Source: Mariniphaga sp. (GTDB lineage: Bacteria > Bacteroidota > Bacteroidia > Bacteroidales > Prolixibacteraceae). From it: a stretch of 49,217 nucleotides of DNA. The notes beneath the pieces are model-generated. The model had not been told where the DNA came from. It ran no database searches and worked only from the letters and a program-made list of their open reading frames with translations. Shown piece after piece: positions 6,896 through 15,213 of the stretch; the stretch's first letter is position 1, and every line of letters begins with the position of its first letter. The stretch is taken from assembly GCA_010906965.1 (NCBI GenBank), contig JAAFHB010000011.1:1-49217 (forward strand). The letters run 5' to 3'. Made by a program: the position numbers and the translations under genes.

Positions 6896-7579
6896 ATGAA
6901 ATCTAAAATTTTTATTCTGTTTGTTTTTTCGGTAATTCTGATTTTGAATGCCTGCAAAAAAGAAAATGATCCGGAAACAAACCTTGCAGTAAGTAAAACT
7001 GCCAGCAGCGATGCACCAATCGTAGGCACCAATGTTACATTTACGGTGACAGCCAGTAATAATGGCCCAAGCGCAGCTACAGTTGTAAAGGTAACGGACA
7101 ACCTACCTGCCGGATACACACTTGTTAGTGCTACCCCGACCTCAGGAACCTGGGCATCACCCATCTGGACAATTGGGAATATGGCTAATGGTGTAAGTGC
7201 TACACTAACAGTAATTGCCACTGTTAAAGATGCTGGGCCGTATGCAAATACTGCAACCATTATGGGCGCTGAAACTGATCCGACATCTTCAAATAACACA
7301 GCAACAAGTACACCCGTCCCCGTTGTAAAAATCACTTACAATAAAGATGTAAAAGCTATTTTTGTAGCCAGTTGCACCCCTTGTCACCTTGCTGGTGGTA
7401 CAAATCCCAATAAATGGGACGACTATACTTCAGCCAAAAATAAAATTGTTCTAATTCTTGATAGGGTAAAAAGAGATCAGGGAACTACCGGATTTATGCC
7501 AAGAAATGGTACAAAATTATCGGCCGCAACAATTGCAACTTTGGAAAAATGGGTGACTGATGGCACTTTAGAAAATTAG
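6896..7579 (+). CDS. DUF11 + mono-heme c-type cytochrome lipoprotein
   Basis: This 227-residue lipoprotein has a signal ending in L-N-A-C (lipid Cys 20) followed by KK. Residues about 28-140 form one DUF11 (conserved repeat, Ig-like) domain, recognisable by [18 protein letters not shown] and S-N-N-T-A-T at its end. Residues about 147-225 are a small c-type cytochrome domain with the heme site C-T-P-C-H at 160-164 and a likely axial Met 201 (G-F-M-P). The ATG at 6896 was chosen because the signal peptide begins there. It is likely anchored in the outer membrane, with the DUF11 domain as a spacer. It is the first gene after the Fnr-type promoter. Confidence 0.85.
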   Translation: MKSKIFILFVFSVILILNACKKENDPETNLAVSKTASSDAPIVGTNVTFTVTASNNGPSAATVVKVTDNLPAGYTLVSATPTSGTWASPIWTIGNMANGVSATLTVIATVKDAGPYANTATIMGAETDPTSSNNTATSTPVPVVKITYNKDVKAIFVASCTPCHLAGGTNPNKWDDYTSAKNKIVLILDRVKRDQGTTGFMPRNGTKLSAATIATLEKWVTDGTLEN

Positions 7580-7623
7580 TATTCAGACGGTTTTTGATTA
7601 AAATTGCATGTTGTTAAATTGAA

Positions 7624-7643
7624 ATGTTTGTAATTTTAAACAT
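7624..7643 (+). terminator. Possible weak terminator or attenuator after the DUF11 cytochrome gene
   Basis: ATGTTT and AAACAT form a 6-bp stem around an 8-base loop, followed by GTTTTTGTCTT. The stem is short and AT-rich, so the call is weak. If real, it would partly separate the first cytochrome gene from the following five; the 272-base gap allows a further promoter, but I see no clear TAnnTTTG there. Confidence 0.3.
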
Positions 7644-7851
7644 GTTTTTGTCTTCAATATATTTATCATTTTGGGCTGTCAATCTGATTGTTGATTCAGT
7701 CAATCGTTTACAGTCCAATTTAGAAAGATTCGAAACAACTTGAATATATCAAATCATTGGCTATTCCCGGAAACATTTGTATTTTCCTTTTGTTAATTGA
7801 AAAGTTTTAAGTATTCTGTTTTGACGATCATTTAAAATTTTGAAAATTAAT

Positions 7852-8250
7852 ATGAAAATGAATAAAACACTTCGGATTTCTTTAATACTTGTATTCTCTG
7901 CCTCTGTTTTGGCGCTTATCCAGACCGGGTGCAGACACGATGGACTCAATGTTGCAAACCTGGATACAGTCTGTTACGAAAAAGACATTGCCCCAATTTT
8001 TTTAAATAGTTGCGGAACATCTGGTTGTCATGATTCACAAGGAGGGGAATCGGGCTATTCTTTCACAAACTATCCAGGTGTAATGAAGGCTATATCACCC
8101 TCTGATGCACAGAAAAGCGCTGCTTATAAAGCAATTACGGGAAAAGGATTTACACAGTTAATGCCTCCTGCCGGGGCATTAACCGAAAAGGAGAGAATAT
8201 TAATCAGGGTCTGGATTGATCAAGGCGCTGCTCAAACCACTTGCAATTAG
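7852..8250 (+). CDS. Small c-type cytochrome lipoprotein with a CX4CH heme motif
   Basis: This 132-residue lipoprotein has its lipid Cys at about residue 27 (I-Q-T-G-C). The heme motif is C-G-T-S-G-C-H at 54-60, with four residues between the Cys instead of two; this CX4CH form occurs in some bacterial cytochromes and in Bacteroidota heme proteins with an SGCHD motif. A likely axial Met lies in Q-L-M-P-P. Two further Cys (41 and 131) could form a disulfide. The start is the ATG at 7852 or 7858; a TTG at 7840 is less likely. It is 15 bases before the next cytochrome gene, so cotranscription is likely. Confidence 0.85.
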   Translation: MKMNKTLRISLILVFSASVLALIQTGCRHDGLNVANLDTVCYEKDIAPIFLNSCGTSGCHDSQGGESGYSFTNYPGVMKAISPSDAQKSAAYKAITGKGFTQLMPPAGALTEKERILIRVWIDQGAAQTTCN

Positions 8251-8265
8251 AATTAACTTAAAAAT

Positions 8266-8637
8266 ATGAAGAAATTAATTTTACCACTCGTGTTTTTCGT
8301 CCTGTCAGCTTGCTATTACGACAGTGAGGAAGCTTTATATGGTACACCAAATACAGTATGTGATGTTACTGTTACAAAATTCAGTACCGAAATTAAACCA
8401 ATTCTGCAATCCAATTGTCTAACCTGTCATTCGAACGCTGCAGCAACTGCTAATGGCGGAGGTATTAAGCTTCAGGATTATGCTGATGTAAAAACCAATG
8501 TTTTAAATGGCAAACTTGTAGGTTCGGTTGAACATCGGTCAGGGTATCTTGCTATGCCCAAAGGCGGCGGAAAAATTAGCGACTGTAATATCCTGATTAT
8601 TAATACATGGATTGCAAAAGGCACCTTAAATGATTAA
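8266..8637 (+). CDS. Small mono-heme c-type cytochrome lipoprotein
   Basis: This 123-residue lipoprotein has a signal ending in L-S-A-C (lipid Cys 16). The heme motif C-L-T-C-H lies at 51-55 and a likely axial Met in L-A-M-P-K-G-G. Overall it resembles the C-terminal domain of the DUF11 protein two genes upstream and the CX4CH protein before it: the pattern is T-x-I-K-P-I-L-x-x-N-C, then W-I-A-K-G at the end. Three related small cytochromes thus lie in a row. The stop precedes the barrel gene start by 4 bases. Confidence 0.88.
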   Translation: MKKLILPLVFFVLSACYYDSEEALYGTPNTVCDVTVTKFSTEIKPILQSNCLTCHSNAAATANGGGIKLQDYADVKTNVLNGKLVGSVEHRSGYLAMPKGGGKISDCNILIINTWIAKGTLND

Positions 8638-8641
8638 CACT

Positions 8642-9535
8642 ATGACAAAAACCCGTTTAACTTCGGCATTCATTTTTGCTATTATGGTTCTTTGGTCGTT
8701 CCCTGGTAAAAGCCAGGATCTGGACGCCCTGCTCGATAAGGAGCTAAAACCTCAGACGACTTATGCGACGGCTACCTTCAAGTCCACCCGGATTGTGAAC
8801 GGACATTCGGTTGAAAGGATGAAAAAAAATCAACTTGAATTCAGGGTTTCGCACCGTTTTGGACAGGTTAATGATGGTTCTTATAACCTTTGGGGTCTCG
8901 ACCAGGGCACAATCCATTTGGCGTTGGAATATGGTTTGACTGATTGGCTTGAAGTTGGAATAGGTCGCAGTACCTATGAAAAAACATTCGATGGTTTTGG
9001 AAAAGTCTCCATCCTGCGGCAAAGCAGCGGTGTTAAAAACATGCCGGTTCACCTTTCGTATTTGCTAAGTACTGAACTTATTTCGTTTAAAACGAATCCC
9101 GAAAAGTATAAAGATGTCTTTTCGAGAATGTCTTTTGTCAATCAAATCCTGATCGCACGAAAATTTAATGAAAGCTTTTCTGCACAACTAACACCAACGT
9201 TTATTCACCGGAATCTCGTTCCTACCGAATTGGAAAGAAACGACCTTTTTGCGATGGGTGTCGGAGGCCGTTATAAGTTGTCAAAACGTATTGCGTTGAA
9301 TGTGGAATATTACTACGTCTACCGGCAGAATTCGAGTTCACTTCCTGTAACCTATTATAACCCATTATCGGTAGGTATCGATATTGAAACAGGAGGTCAT
9401 GTTTTTCAGATTATGCTGACCAATTCTCAGGCAATGCGCGAAGGCGGTTTTATCGGTAAAACAACCGGTAGCTGGAGTGATGCAGGTATTCGTCTCGGAT
9501 TCAATATATCAAGGGTCTTTTCATTTAATAAATAA
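8642..9535 (+). CDS. DUF5777 family outer-membrane beta-barrel protein
   Basis: This 297-residue protein has a signal peptide (about 1-24, ending F-P-G-K-S-Q) and then alternating amphipathic strands with aromatic ends, finishing on a terminal strand with R-L-G-F-N-I-S-R-V-F-S-F. It fits the DUF5777 beta-barrel family, whose function is unknown. The ATG at 8642 was chosen over 8630 because the signal peptide starts there and no overlap with the cytochrome gene is then needed. Its place between heme lipoproteins and a YceI protein suggests a pore or an electron conduit partner in the outer membrane; this is inference. Confidence 0.82.
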   Translation: MTKTRLTSAFIFAIMVLWSFPGKSQDLDALLDKELKPQTTYATATFKSTRIVNGHSVERMKKNQLEFRVSHRFGQVNDGSYNLWGLDQGTIHLALEYGLTDWLEVGIGRSTYEKTFDGFGKVSILRQSSGVKNMPVHLSYLLSTELISFKTNPEKYKDVFSRMSFVNQILIARKFNESFSAQLTPTFIHRNLVPTELERNDLFAMGVGGRYKLSKRIALNVEYYYVYRQNSSSLPVTYYNPLSVGIDIETGGHVFQIMLTNSQAMREGGFIGKTTGSWSDAGIRLGFNISRVFSFNK

Positions 9536-9548
9536 TAAAAACATCAAT

Positions 9549-10097
9549 ATGAATAAGTTACTATTACTATTTGCCTTTGCTTTGGTGTTTTTTAATGCCG
9601 GAGCACAAAGCCGGTTTTTTACGAAAGATGCTAAAATCAACTTCAACTCGTCTACCCCGCTTGAAGATATTATTGCAGAATCGAATCAGGCAACAACCTT
9701 TATTGATATTGAGAAAAACGAAATAGCATTTTCGGTGTTGACAACCTCGTTCAAGTTTCGCAGGGCTTTGATGGAAGAACATTTCAACGAGAATTATATG
9801 GAGTCTTCAAAATTTCCAAAAGCAAAGTTTACAGGGAAAATCGTTTCTCCTATTGATTGGAAAAGCGAAAAACAGGTAGTTGTGGATGTTAAAGGTGATT
9901 TAACCATGCATGGTGCAACAAAACCAGTGACATTTAAAGCGCAGATTACTCCTTCAAAGAGTAAGATTACTGCTACCTCTGAACTAAAAGTTACTCCCGA
10001 AGATTTCAATATTCCCATCCCGTCTGCGGTTCGGGATAAAATTGCCAAAGAGGTTACGATTAAAATTGATGCCGTTTATGCACCTTATCAACAATAA
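9549..10097 (+). CDS. YceI family periplasmic protein
   Basis: This 182-residue exported protein has a signal peptide to about residue 19 (F-F-N-A-G-A-Q). The remainder matches the YceI-like lipocalin fold: F-R-R-A-L-M-E-E-H-F-N-E-N-Y-M-E, F-P-K-A-K-F-T-G-K-I, then G-D-L-T-M-H-G-A-T-K-P-V-T. YceI proteins bind polyisoprenoids such as quinones in a hydrophobic pocket. In this row of cytochromes a quinone-binding or lipid-binding role would make sense, but is not shown. The gene starts 13 bases after the barrel gene and 8 bases before the OB-fold gene. Confidence 0.92.
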   Translation: MNKLLLLFAFALVFFNAGAQSRFFTKDAKINFNSSTPLEDIIAESNQATTFIDIEKNEIAFSVLTTSFKFRRALMEEHFNENYMESSKFPKAKFTGKIVSPIDWKSEKQVVVDVKGDLTMHGATKPVTFKAQITPSKSKITATSELKVTPEDFNIPIPSAVRDKIAKEVTIKIDAVYAPYQQ

Positions 10098-10105
10098 TCA
10101 AAATC

Positions 10106-10540
10106 ATGGCTAAGCTAAAAACGTTTCGTATTATTCTTTGGATTTTTCTTGTTGGAATAGTTGTTGGATCTGCTGGTCTCTATTACGTTTTCAATATGCC
10201 ACGCCGGGATATTTCCAAAGAAAAGGCAGTTTATACATTGGAAGCCAAACAATTGATCTCCGATTTCAAGAGTGATGAAGCTGTCGCAACCAAAAAATAC
10301 CTTGATCAGACGATTGCGGTGAAAGGTGAAATTAAAAGTGTTCGAACGTTGGATAATCACAGTATGGTATTTAGTTTGGAGGATGAAATGGAAGGCGTAA
10401 GTTGCACTGTCGACAGCGCTGATGTTGTAAGTAATTCTTCAAAACTCAACCAATTTACTATAGGATCAACAGGCACATTTAAAGGGCGGTGCTCAGGAAT
10501 GTTAATGGATGTGCAGGTCATTAATTGTGTTCCTGAATAG
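10106..10540 (+). CDS. Membrane-anchored OB-fold (tRNA_anti-like) protein
   Basis: This 144-residue protein has one N-terminal membrane segment (about 8-28) with the rest outside the cytoplasm. The soluble part is an OB-fold of the tRNA_anti-like family (PF12869): I-A-V-K-G-E-I-K-S-V, then S-L-E-D-E-M-E-G-V-S-C, G-T-F-K-G-R-C-S-G-M-L-M-D-V. This family is not tied to tRNA and its role is unknown. Two Cys may form a disulfide. It is the last gene of the row and is followed by a strong terminator. Confidence 0.85.
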   Translation: MAKLKTFRIILWIFLVGIVVGSAGLYYVFNMPRRDISKEKAVYTLEAKQLISDFKSDEAVATKKYLDQTIAVKGEIKSVRTLDNHSMVFSLEDEMEGVSCTVDSADVVSNSSKLNQFTIGSTGTFKGRCSGMLMDVQVINCVPE

Positions 10541-10569
10541 TGGAGACATTTAATTTATTGATATTTAAA

Positions 10570-10604
10570 AACGACCCGTACAACAAAAAATTGTGCGGGT
10601 TGTT
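10570..10604 (+). terminator. Rho-independent terminator after the cytochrome/barrel/YceI row
   Basis: Arms AACGACCCGTACAA (10570-10583) and TTGTGCGGGTTGTT (10591-10604) pair over 14 bp with two G-U wobbles, around a 7-base loop, followed by a T-rich tail. It begins 30 bases past the stop at 10540. Confidence 0.85.
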
Positions 10605-10692
10605 TGTTTCATGACGATCATCTGTGATGATTTCCATCCGGAACCAGAAAGAGATAATCGATCCGATATAATAATCACAATTTCTTTTCTAA

Positions 10693-11502
10693 ATGAGAAA
10701 TAACCAGTTGCGATTCGGTTTCCGTTTTTTAAGCCTGACTATTAGTCTGCTGTTCGTAGGGGCTTTTCTGATCGCTTCATGCAAAAAATCAACGACTATT
10801 GAAGATCCCGGAACAGGAAATACAGGAAGGATCATCTCATTCTCAGGTTATAACTGGCTCGTTAAATCATCTTCAGCCACCATTTCGGGTACAGCAGCGC
10901 CGGGAAATAATTACTACTCCGATTCAACAGAAAACGTCTGGACCGATAAAAACGGGTGGTTGCATTTAAAAATTACCAATAGGAACAACAGGTGGTATTG
11001 CGCTGAGGTGACACTCACAAAGTCATTAGGTTACAAAAAATATATTTTTCAGGTGAATGGCCGGATTGATCTGTTTCATCCGAATGTTGTCGTTGGATTA
11101 TTTAGCTACCTGGATGGAACGGACAACGCCGAAGAGATCGATATTGAATTTTCAAAATGGGGAGTAAGCAATAATGCAAACATGCTCCATTACGCGATAC
11201 AGCCATCAAATATTTCAGGTAACACACAAAGTTTCGGCATTGATTTGAATGTTAATGCATCGACCCATGTATTCGACTGGAAGCCGGAAAAAGTAGCTTT
11301 TGCAAGCTATCAAGGTTATCATAGTTCGGTTCCAACTGACAATACAATGGTTATCAGTACGTGGAATTATACCGATAAAGATATTCCGATTGATTTAAAC
11401 GGAAAAATTCACATTAACTTATGGCTTTTTCAACGTGAGATGATTGACCCTAATGATCGTCCTGAAGCAGAATTAGTTATTAAGAGTTTCCAGGCTTTGT
11501 AA
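10693..11502 (+). CDS. GH16-like (concanavalin-fold) lipoprotein
   Basis: This 269-residue protein has a long signal peptide ending in L-I-A-S-C (lipid Cys 30). The body looks like a glycoside hydrolase family 16 jelly roll. The E-I-D-I-E active-site motif lies at residues 148-152, giving both catalytic Glu and the intervening Asp, with flanking G-L-F-S-Y and H-V-F-D-W as in GH16 proteins. GH16 enzymes cut beta-1,3 or beta-1,4 glucans and galactans; the substrate here cannot be told. It stands alone after a terminator, without SusCD-type neighbours, so it may not belong to a polysaccharide-utilisation locus. Confidence 0.8.
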   Translation: MRNNQLRFGFRFLSLTISLLFVGAFLIASCKKSTTIEDPGTGNTGRIISFSGYNWLVKSSSATISGTAAPGNNYYSDSTENVWTDKNGWLHLKITNRNNRWYCAEVTLTKSLGYKKYIFQVNGRIDLFHPNVVVGLFSYLDGTDNAEEIDIEFSKWGVSNNANMLHYAIQPSNISGNTQSFGIDLNVNASTHVFDWKPEKVAFASYQGYHSSVPTDNTMVISTWNYTDKDIPIDLNGKIHINLWLFQREMIDPNDRPEAELVIKSFQAL

Positions 11503-11628
11503 TTAGATATTTGCCAACTTCACCACCCGAGAATTACTGTATGCCATTATATAACTTTTATTTAACATGCCCGTTACAACATAAAAATGATTTTGGCGTT
11601 ATATTGTCAGATATAAGAAAACATAGAA

Positions 11629-12918
11629 ATGTCGGTACAAAATTATCTTTTAAATATTCCTGATTCAACTGATAAACGGATTGTTATCGTTGGCGGAGGA
11701 TTTGGTGGACTGAAACTTGCGCTAAAACTTCATAAAAAGAAATTTCAGATTGTCCTGCTCGATAAAAACAACTACCACCTTTTTCAGCCGTTGCTTTACC
11801 AGGTGGCAATGTCGGCACTCGAACCCAGCGCCATCTCGTTTCCACTGCGTAAAGTCTTTCAGAAGACAGGTATTCACTATCGGATGGCCCGACTGGAAGC
11901 TATTGATTCGGAAAATAATGAAGTGGGTACTGATATCGGACAACTAAAATACGACTACCTCGTTTTGGCGACCGGGGCAAAGACCAATTTTTTTAACCAG
12001 GAGAAGATTGAAAAATTCACGCTGCAGATGAAATCCGCGCCTGATGCACTTTATATTCGGAACCAAACACTTCAGAATTTCGAAAAAGCGTTGAATAAAA
12101 GTCATAATAAGGATGTTAAGTCGTATCTGAATGTGGCGATTATAGGCGGGGGACCAACAGGTGTTGAGCTGGCAGGTGCAATGGCCGAAATGAAAAGGTA
12201 TGTATTGCCGAAGGATTACCCTGAGCTTGATATGAGTAATATGAAAATCATGCTTTATGAGGCCTCTCCCCGACTCCTTGCAGGAATGTCAGAAACCTCA
12301 TCGAGAGTTGCAAATGAATATCTACAGAAATTAGGTGTAGAAGTTCATACAAATACCGCTGTGAAGGATTACGATGGCCGTACGCTTACGTTGCCCGATG
12401 GCGTGACTGTTGATGTTAAGACGGTGATCTGGGCGGCAGGAATCACATCTGCAAGGGTCGAAGGAATTGCAGAGACATCGTACGGACGGAATAACCGTTT
12501 GCTTGTAAATGCATTCAATCAAATTGAAGGTTACCAGAATATTTTTGCACTTGGCGATAATTCGATGATGATAGATGCCAGCCATCCAAACGGACATCCC
12601 CAAGTTGCACAAGTGGCGCTTCAACAAGCGCATTCTTTGGCAAATAATATCATTCGACTGAACAGGAATAAGCCGCTCAAACCTTTTCATTACACAGACA
12701 AGGGTTCGATGGCAACTGTTGGCCGTCATCTTGCGGTTGCTGATTTGCCATTCGCAAAGTTTAAAGGATATTTTGCCTGGCTACTTTGGTCTGTCGTCCA
12801 CCTTTTTTCAATTGTCGGGGTCAAAAATAAGCTGTTTGTTTTACTTAACTGGTCGTGGAAATACATCACCTACGATCAGTCGCTGCGACTGCTGGTAAAG
12901 CACAAGTCTAAAAATTAG
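11629..12918 (+). CDS. ndh: Type II NADH:quinone oxidoreductase (NDH-2)
   Basis: This 429-residue enzyme transfers electrons from NADH to quinone at the inner membrane without pumping protons. It has the FAD Rossmann motif R-I-V-I-V-G-G-G-F-G-G-L (residues about 17-29), the NDH-2 signature Y-H-L-F-Q-P-L-L-Y-Q-V, a second NADH-binding Rossmann motif A-I-I-G-G-G-P-T-G-V-E-L near 170, A-L-G-D near 310, and a C-terminal membrane-binding part rich in Trp and Phe (W-L-L-W-S-V-V-H-L-F). The length matches the family. It is a single gene, convergent with the barrel gene at 13038 across a shared terminator. Confidence 0.93.
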   Translation: MSVQNYLLNIPDSTDKRIVIVGGGFGGLKLALKLHKKKFQIVLLDKNNYHLFQPLLYQVAMSALEPSAISFPLRKVFQKTGIHYRMARLEAIDSENNEVGTDIGQLKYDYLVLATGAKTNFFNQEKIEKFTLQMKSAPDALYIRNQTLQNFEKALNKSHNKDVKSYLNVAIIGGGPTGVELAGAMAEMKRYVLPKDYPELDMSNMKIMLYEASPRLLAGMSETSSRVANEYLQKLGVEVHTNTAVKDYDGRTLTLPDGVTVDVKTVIWAAGITSARVEGIAETSYGRNNRLLVNAFNQIEGYQNIFALGDNSMMIDASHPNGHPQVAQVALQQAHSLANNIIRLNRNKPLKPFHYTDKGSMATVGRHLAVADLPFAKFKGYFAWLLWSVVHLFSIVGVKNKLFVLLNWSWKYITYDQSLRLLVKHKSKN

Positions 12919-12984
12919 TTTGTTAGGCGATTTCAATAAACGGTATGATGCGCTCTGATACATTCTTAATTAGTTTTACAATAG

Positions 12985-13020
12985 CACAAAAAAATCCGGC
13001 AGAAACCGGATTTTTTTGTG
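12985..13020. terminator. Bidirectional terminator between ndh and the small barrel gene
   Basis: CACAAAAAAATCCGG and CCGGATTTTTTTGTG form a perfect 15-bp stem around a 6-base loop. A-rich and T-rich arms make it work in both directions; it sits 66 bases after ndh and 17 bases after the stop of the facing gene. Confidence 0.9.
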
Positions 13021-13037
13021 TCAAACCAACACTCAGA

Positions 13038-13778
13038 TCAAAAGGCAATTCCAATGCTAATTCCGCCGCGAATCCATGGATAAGGGATGCTGCTTGCCTT
13101 GGCATTCACCTTATTGCCTGATTGTGTTACGGTTATTTTATCGCCTATAAATGAAGGCAAATCGGCAATAGCTTTATCAAGGTCATCTTTTATATTATTT
13201 GCATCCGAAATCTGATCAGAAACAGCATTCACATTTCCACTCATAAAACCAGCTTCCAACCCAAAAAAGTAGAGATCCAGCGTAACCCTCTTTGCGATCA
13301 GGAATTGTGTACCTAACTGAAATCCCAGATTCATTGTATTAAGATTCACATCAAAGGTACCACTGTAAGGTTGACCAGTCTGATCTTCAATGCCTGAGAT
13401 ACCTGCATTACCGGTAATCTTCTGATACTTCAGATAGGGTTCAATATAAAACCCTTTTGGAAGCATGCTTTTTCCGGTGTAATGCCGAAATGCCGCCCTC
13501 AGATGCATCGTTCCTATTTCTGCTGTTTTGAGATCTGAACTTCCGTCTATCCCATATTTGCCAATTATTGACTTTTGATTGGGAAGGCCAATTCCAAGCG
13601 TCAAGGAATTTTTAGCATTTATCATCCGTTCATATTCAAAGGAGATGGATTGAAACGGGATATTTACAGGTAGAAACTTTACAACATTTTTACGTTCAAC
13701 CGGGATGTTGTCCTCATTCTGAGCAAATCCAAGTAATGCCCATGAGGTTAAAAAAACAAGTGCAATTAGTGTCTTCAT
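13038..13778 (-). CDS. Putative outer-membrane beta-barrel protein (DUF3575-like)
   Basis: This 246-residue protein has a signal peptide (ATG at 13778; cleavage after G-F-A-Q, about residue 19). Beta-strands with alternating hydrophobic residues follow, e.g. F-Q-S-I-S-F-E-Y-E-R, the G-F-Y-I-E-P-Y-L-K-Y-Q strand, and a last strand G-G-I-S-I-G-I-A-F. This resembles the small DUF3575/outer-membrane barrel families of Bacteroidota. An in-frame extension to 13847 would precede the signal peptide and is rejected. It is divergent from the efflux operon by about 200 bases. The function is unknown. Confidence 0.75.
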   Translation of the reverse strand: MKTLIALVFLTSWALLGFAQNEDNIPVERKNVVKFLPVNIPFQSISFEYERMINAKNSLTLGIGLPNQKSIIGKYGIDGSSDLKTAEIGTMHLRAAFRHYTGKSMLPKGFYIEPYLKYQKITGNAGISGIEDQTGQPYSGTFDVNLNTMNLGFQLGTQFLIAKRVTLDLYFFGLEAGFMSGNVNAVSDQISDANNIKDDLDKAIADLPSFIGDKITVTQSGNKVNAKASSIPYPWIRGGISIGIAF

Positions 13779-13980
13779 GGTGATGAATGTTTTGATAATA
13801 AATTGAGTACTCAAATTTACAAAATATATAATCCTAAATATATCCAATATTGAAAATTATTTTTGAGGGATTTTAATTTGTTAGAAAGTTAAAAAGACTG
13901 TATGCATATTTTTATCGATATTGATATATTCCTATCTTTACCATGGTATTAATCTACTCAATTACTTCGGCAAACTAGCT

Positions 13981-15213
13981 ATGATAAAAAACATTTTGAG
14001 TGCTATTATTTTGGTTGCCTTTGTTTTCGACAAAATACAAGCCCAATCGCTTGACATTTACATTAATTCGGCGCTTAAAAACAGCCCTTTGCTTTACGAT
14101 TACAACAATCAGATGCTTGCCGGAAGGTTAGACAGCTTACTGATATTAGCCACGTTTAAACCCCAGGTCAACCAGGTTTCGCAAGTGATGTATCCTCCGA
14201 CCGGACCGGGATGGGGTTACGATGAATCTATTACGAATGGCGGCAATTATTCTACGGTTGTAAATGTTACACAATCGCTGTTCAATAGGAAACACATCAA
14301 AGGTCAATTACAAAGTATTGACTTATTGAATCAGACACTGAAAATAAGTGCAAAAGTAACCGTTATAGACCTCAAAAAAAGCATTACTGCACAGTATCTT
14401 ACAGCCTATTCAGATTTCATGCAGTACCAATTTAACCAGTCTGTTCTGGCGCGGCTCACCGATGAACAAAAGACGGTGAAAGTGCTGGTCGATAAAGGGG
14501 TTTACCTGATGACCGATTATATGAACCTGCAGGTTCTGACAACGGCCCAGAAGATTGCGATCTCTCAGTCATTTATTCAATTGAAAAACGACGTTGCTGT
14601 GCTGAACTTTATTTGTGGCATCAGTGATCTGCAAGAGATAAATCTGGTAAAACCTGAAATCAAGGTTCAGAATGACCTGAGTTATGAAAGTTCTCCATTG
14701 TTTGCCCAATTTAGGATTGACAGTCTGAAAAACACGAACAACAGGCAGATCGTCGATTTGAATTACAGACCACGGCTAAGTGCTTTTGCAGATGCAGGAT
14801 TTAATTCGATCGCTCCCGAAAATATCCCGCACAATTTTGGAGGAAGTTTCGGCGTCAACTTCTCCATTCCGATTTACGACGGAAAGCAGCGCAAACTGCA
14901 GTACGATAAACTAAACCTTGCTGAGAATACCCGGATCTATTATAAACAGTATTATTCATCGCAATACAAACTTCAGTTCGGACAACTAACAAATCAGCTT
15001 AAACTAACTATAAATCTGATGAATGAAATCAGCAATCAATTGTCTGAACAGGAAAAGCTGATTGATCTGTATCGGATTGAATTAGAGAAAGGGCTGGTCC
15101 GGTTTCTCGACTATCTCACTGTTTTAAATAACTATACCGCAACCAAAAACACATTTCTGATCACAGAAATGAACCGGCTGCAGATTATTAACCAATTGAA
15201 TTATCTCAAATGA
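13981..15213 (+). CDS. TolC-family outer-membrane efflux protein
   Basis: This 410-residue protein has a signal peptide (about 1-20, ending K-I-Q-A-Q) and two long alpha-helical coiled stretches separated by short beta segments, the TolC/OprM layout: Y-L-T-A-Y-S-D-F-M-Q-Y-Q-F in the first half, and F-G-V-N-F-S-I-P-I-Y-D-G-K-Q-R before the second helical pair. It would form the outer-membrane duct for the adaptor and RND pump downstream. The stop overlaps the adaptor start by 4 bases (ATGA), so the two are translationally coupled. A TATCTTTA element at 13933-13940 is a possible promoter. Confidence 0.9.
   Translation: MIKNILSAIILVAFVFDKIQAQSLDIYINSALKNSPLLYDYNNQMLAGRLDSLLILATFKPQVNQVSQVMYPPTGPGWGYDESITNGGNYSTVVNVTQSLFNRKHIKGQLQSIDLLNQTLKISAKVTVIDLKKSITAQYLTAYSDFMQYQFNQSVLARLTDEQKTVKVLVDKGVYLMTDYMNLQVLTTAQKIAISQSFIQLKNDVAVLNFICGISDLQEINLVKPEIKVQNDLSYESSPLFAQFRIDSLKNTNNRQIVDLNYRPRLSAFADAGFNSIAPENIPHNFGGSFGVNFSIPIYDGKQRKLQYDKLNLAENTRIYYKQYYSSQYKLQFGQLTNQLKLTINLMNEISNQLSEQEKLIDLYRIELEKGLVRFLDYLTVLNNYTATKNTFLITEMNRLQIINQLNYLK

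Noticed and set aside
7685-7705. TTGATTCAGTCAA as a possible FNR box before the second cytochrome gene
   Set aside because: It is 13 bases instead of the 14 of TTGAT-N4-ATCAA, the arms pair poorly, and no TAnnTTTG element follows at the proper distance.
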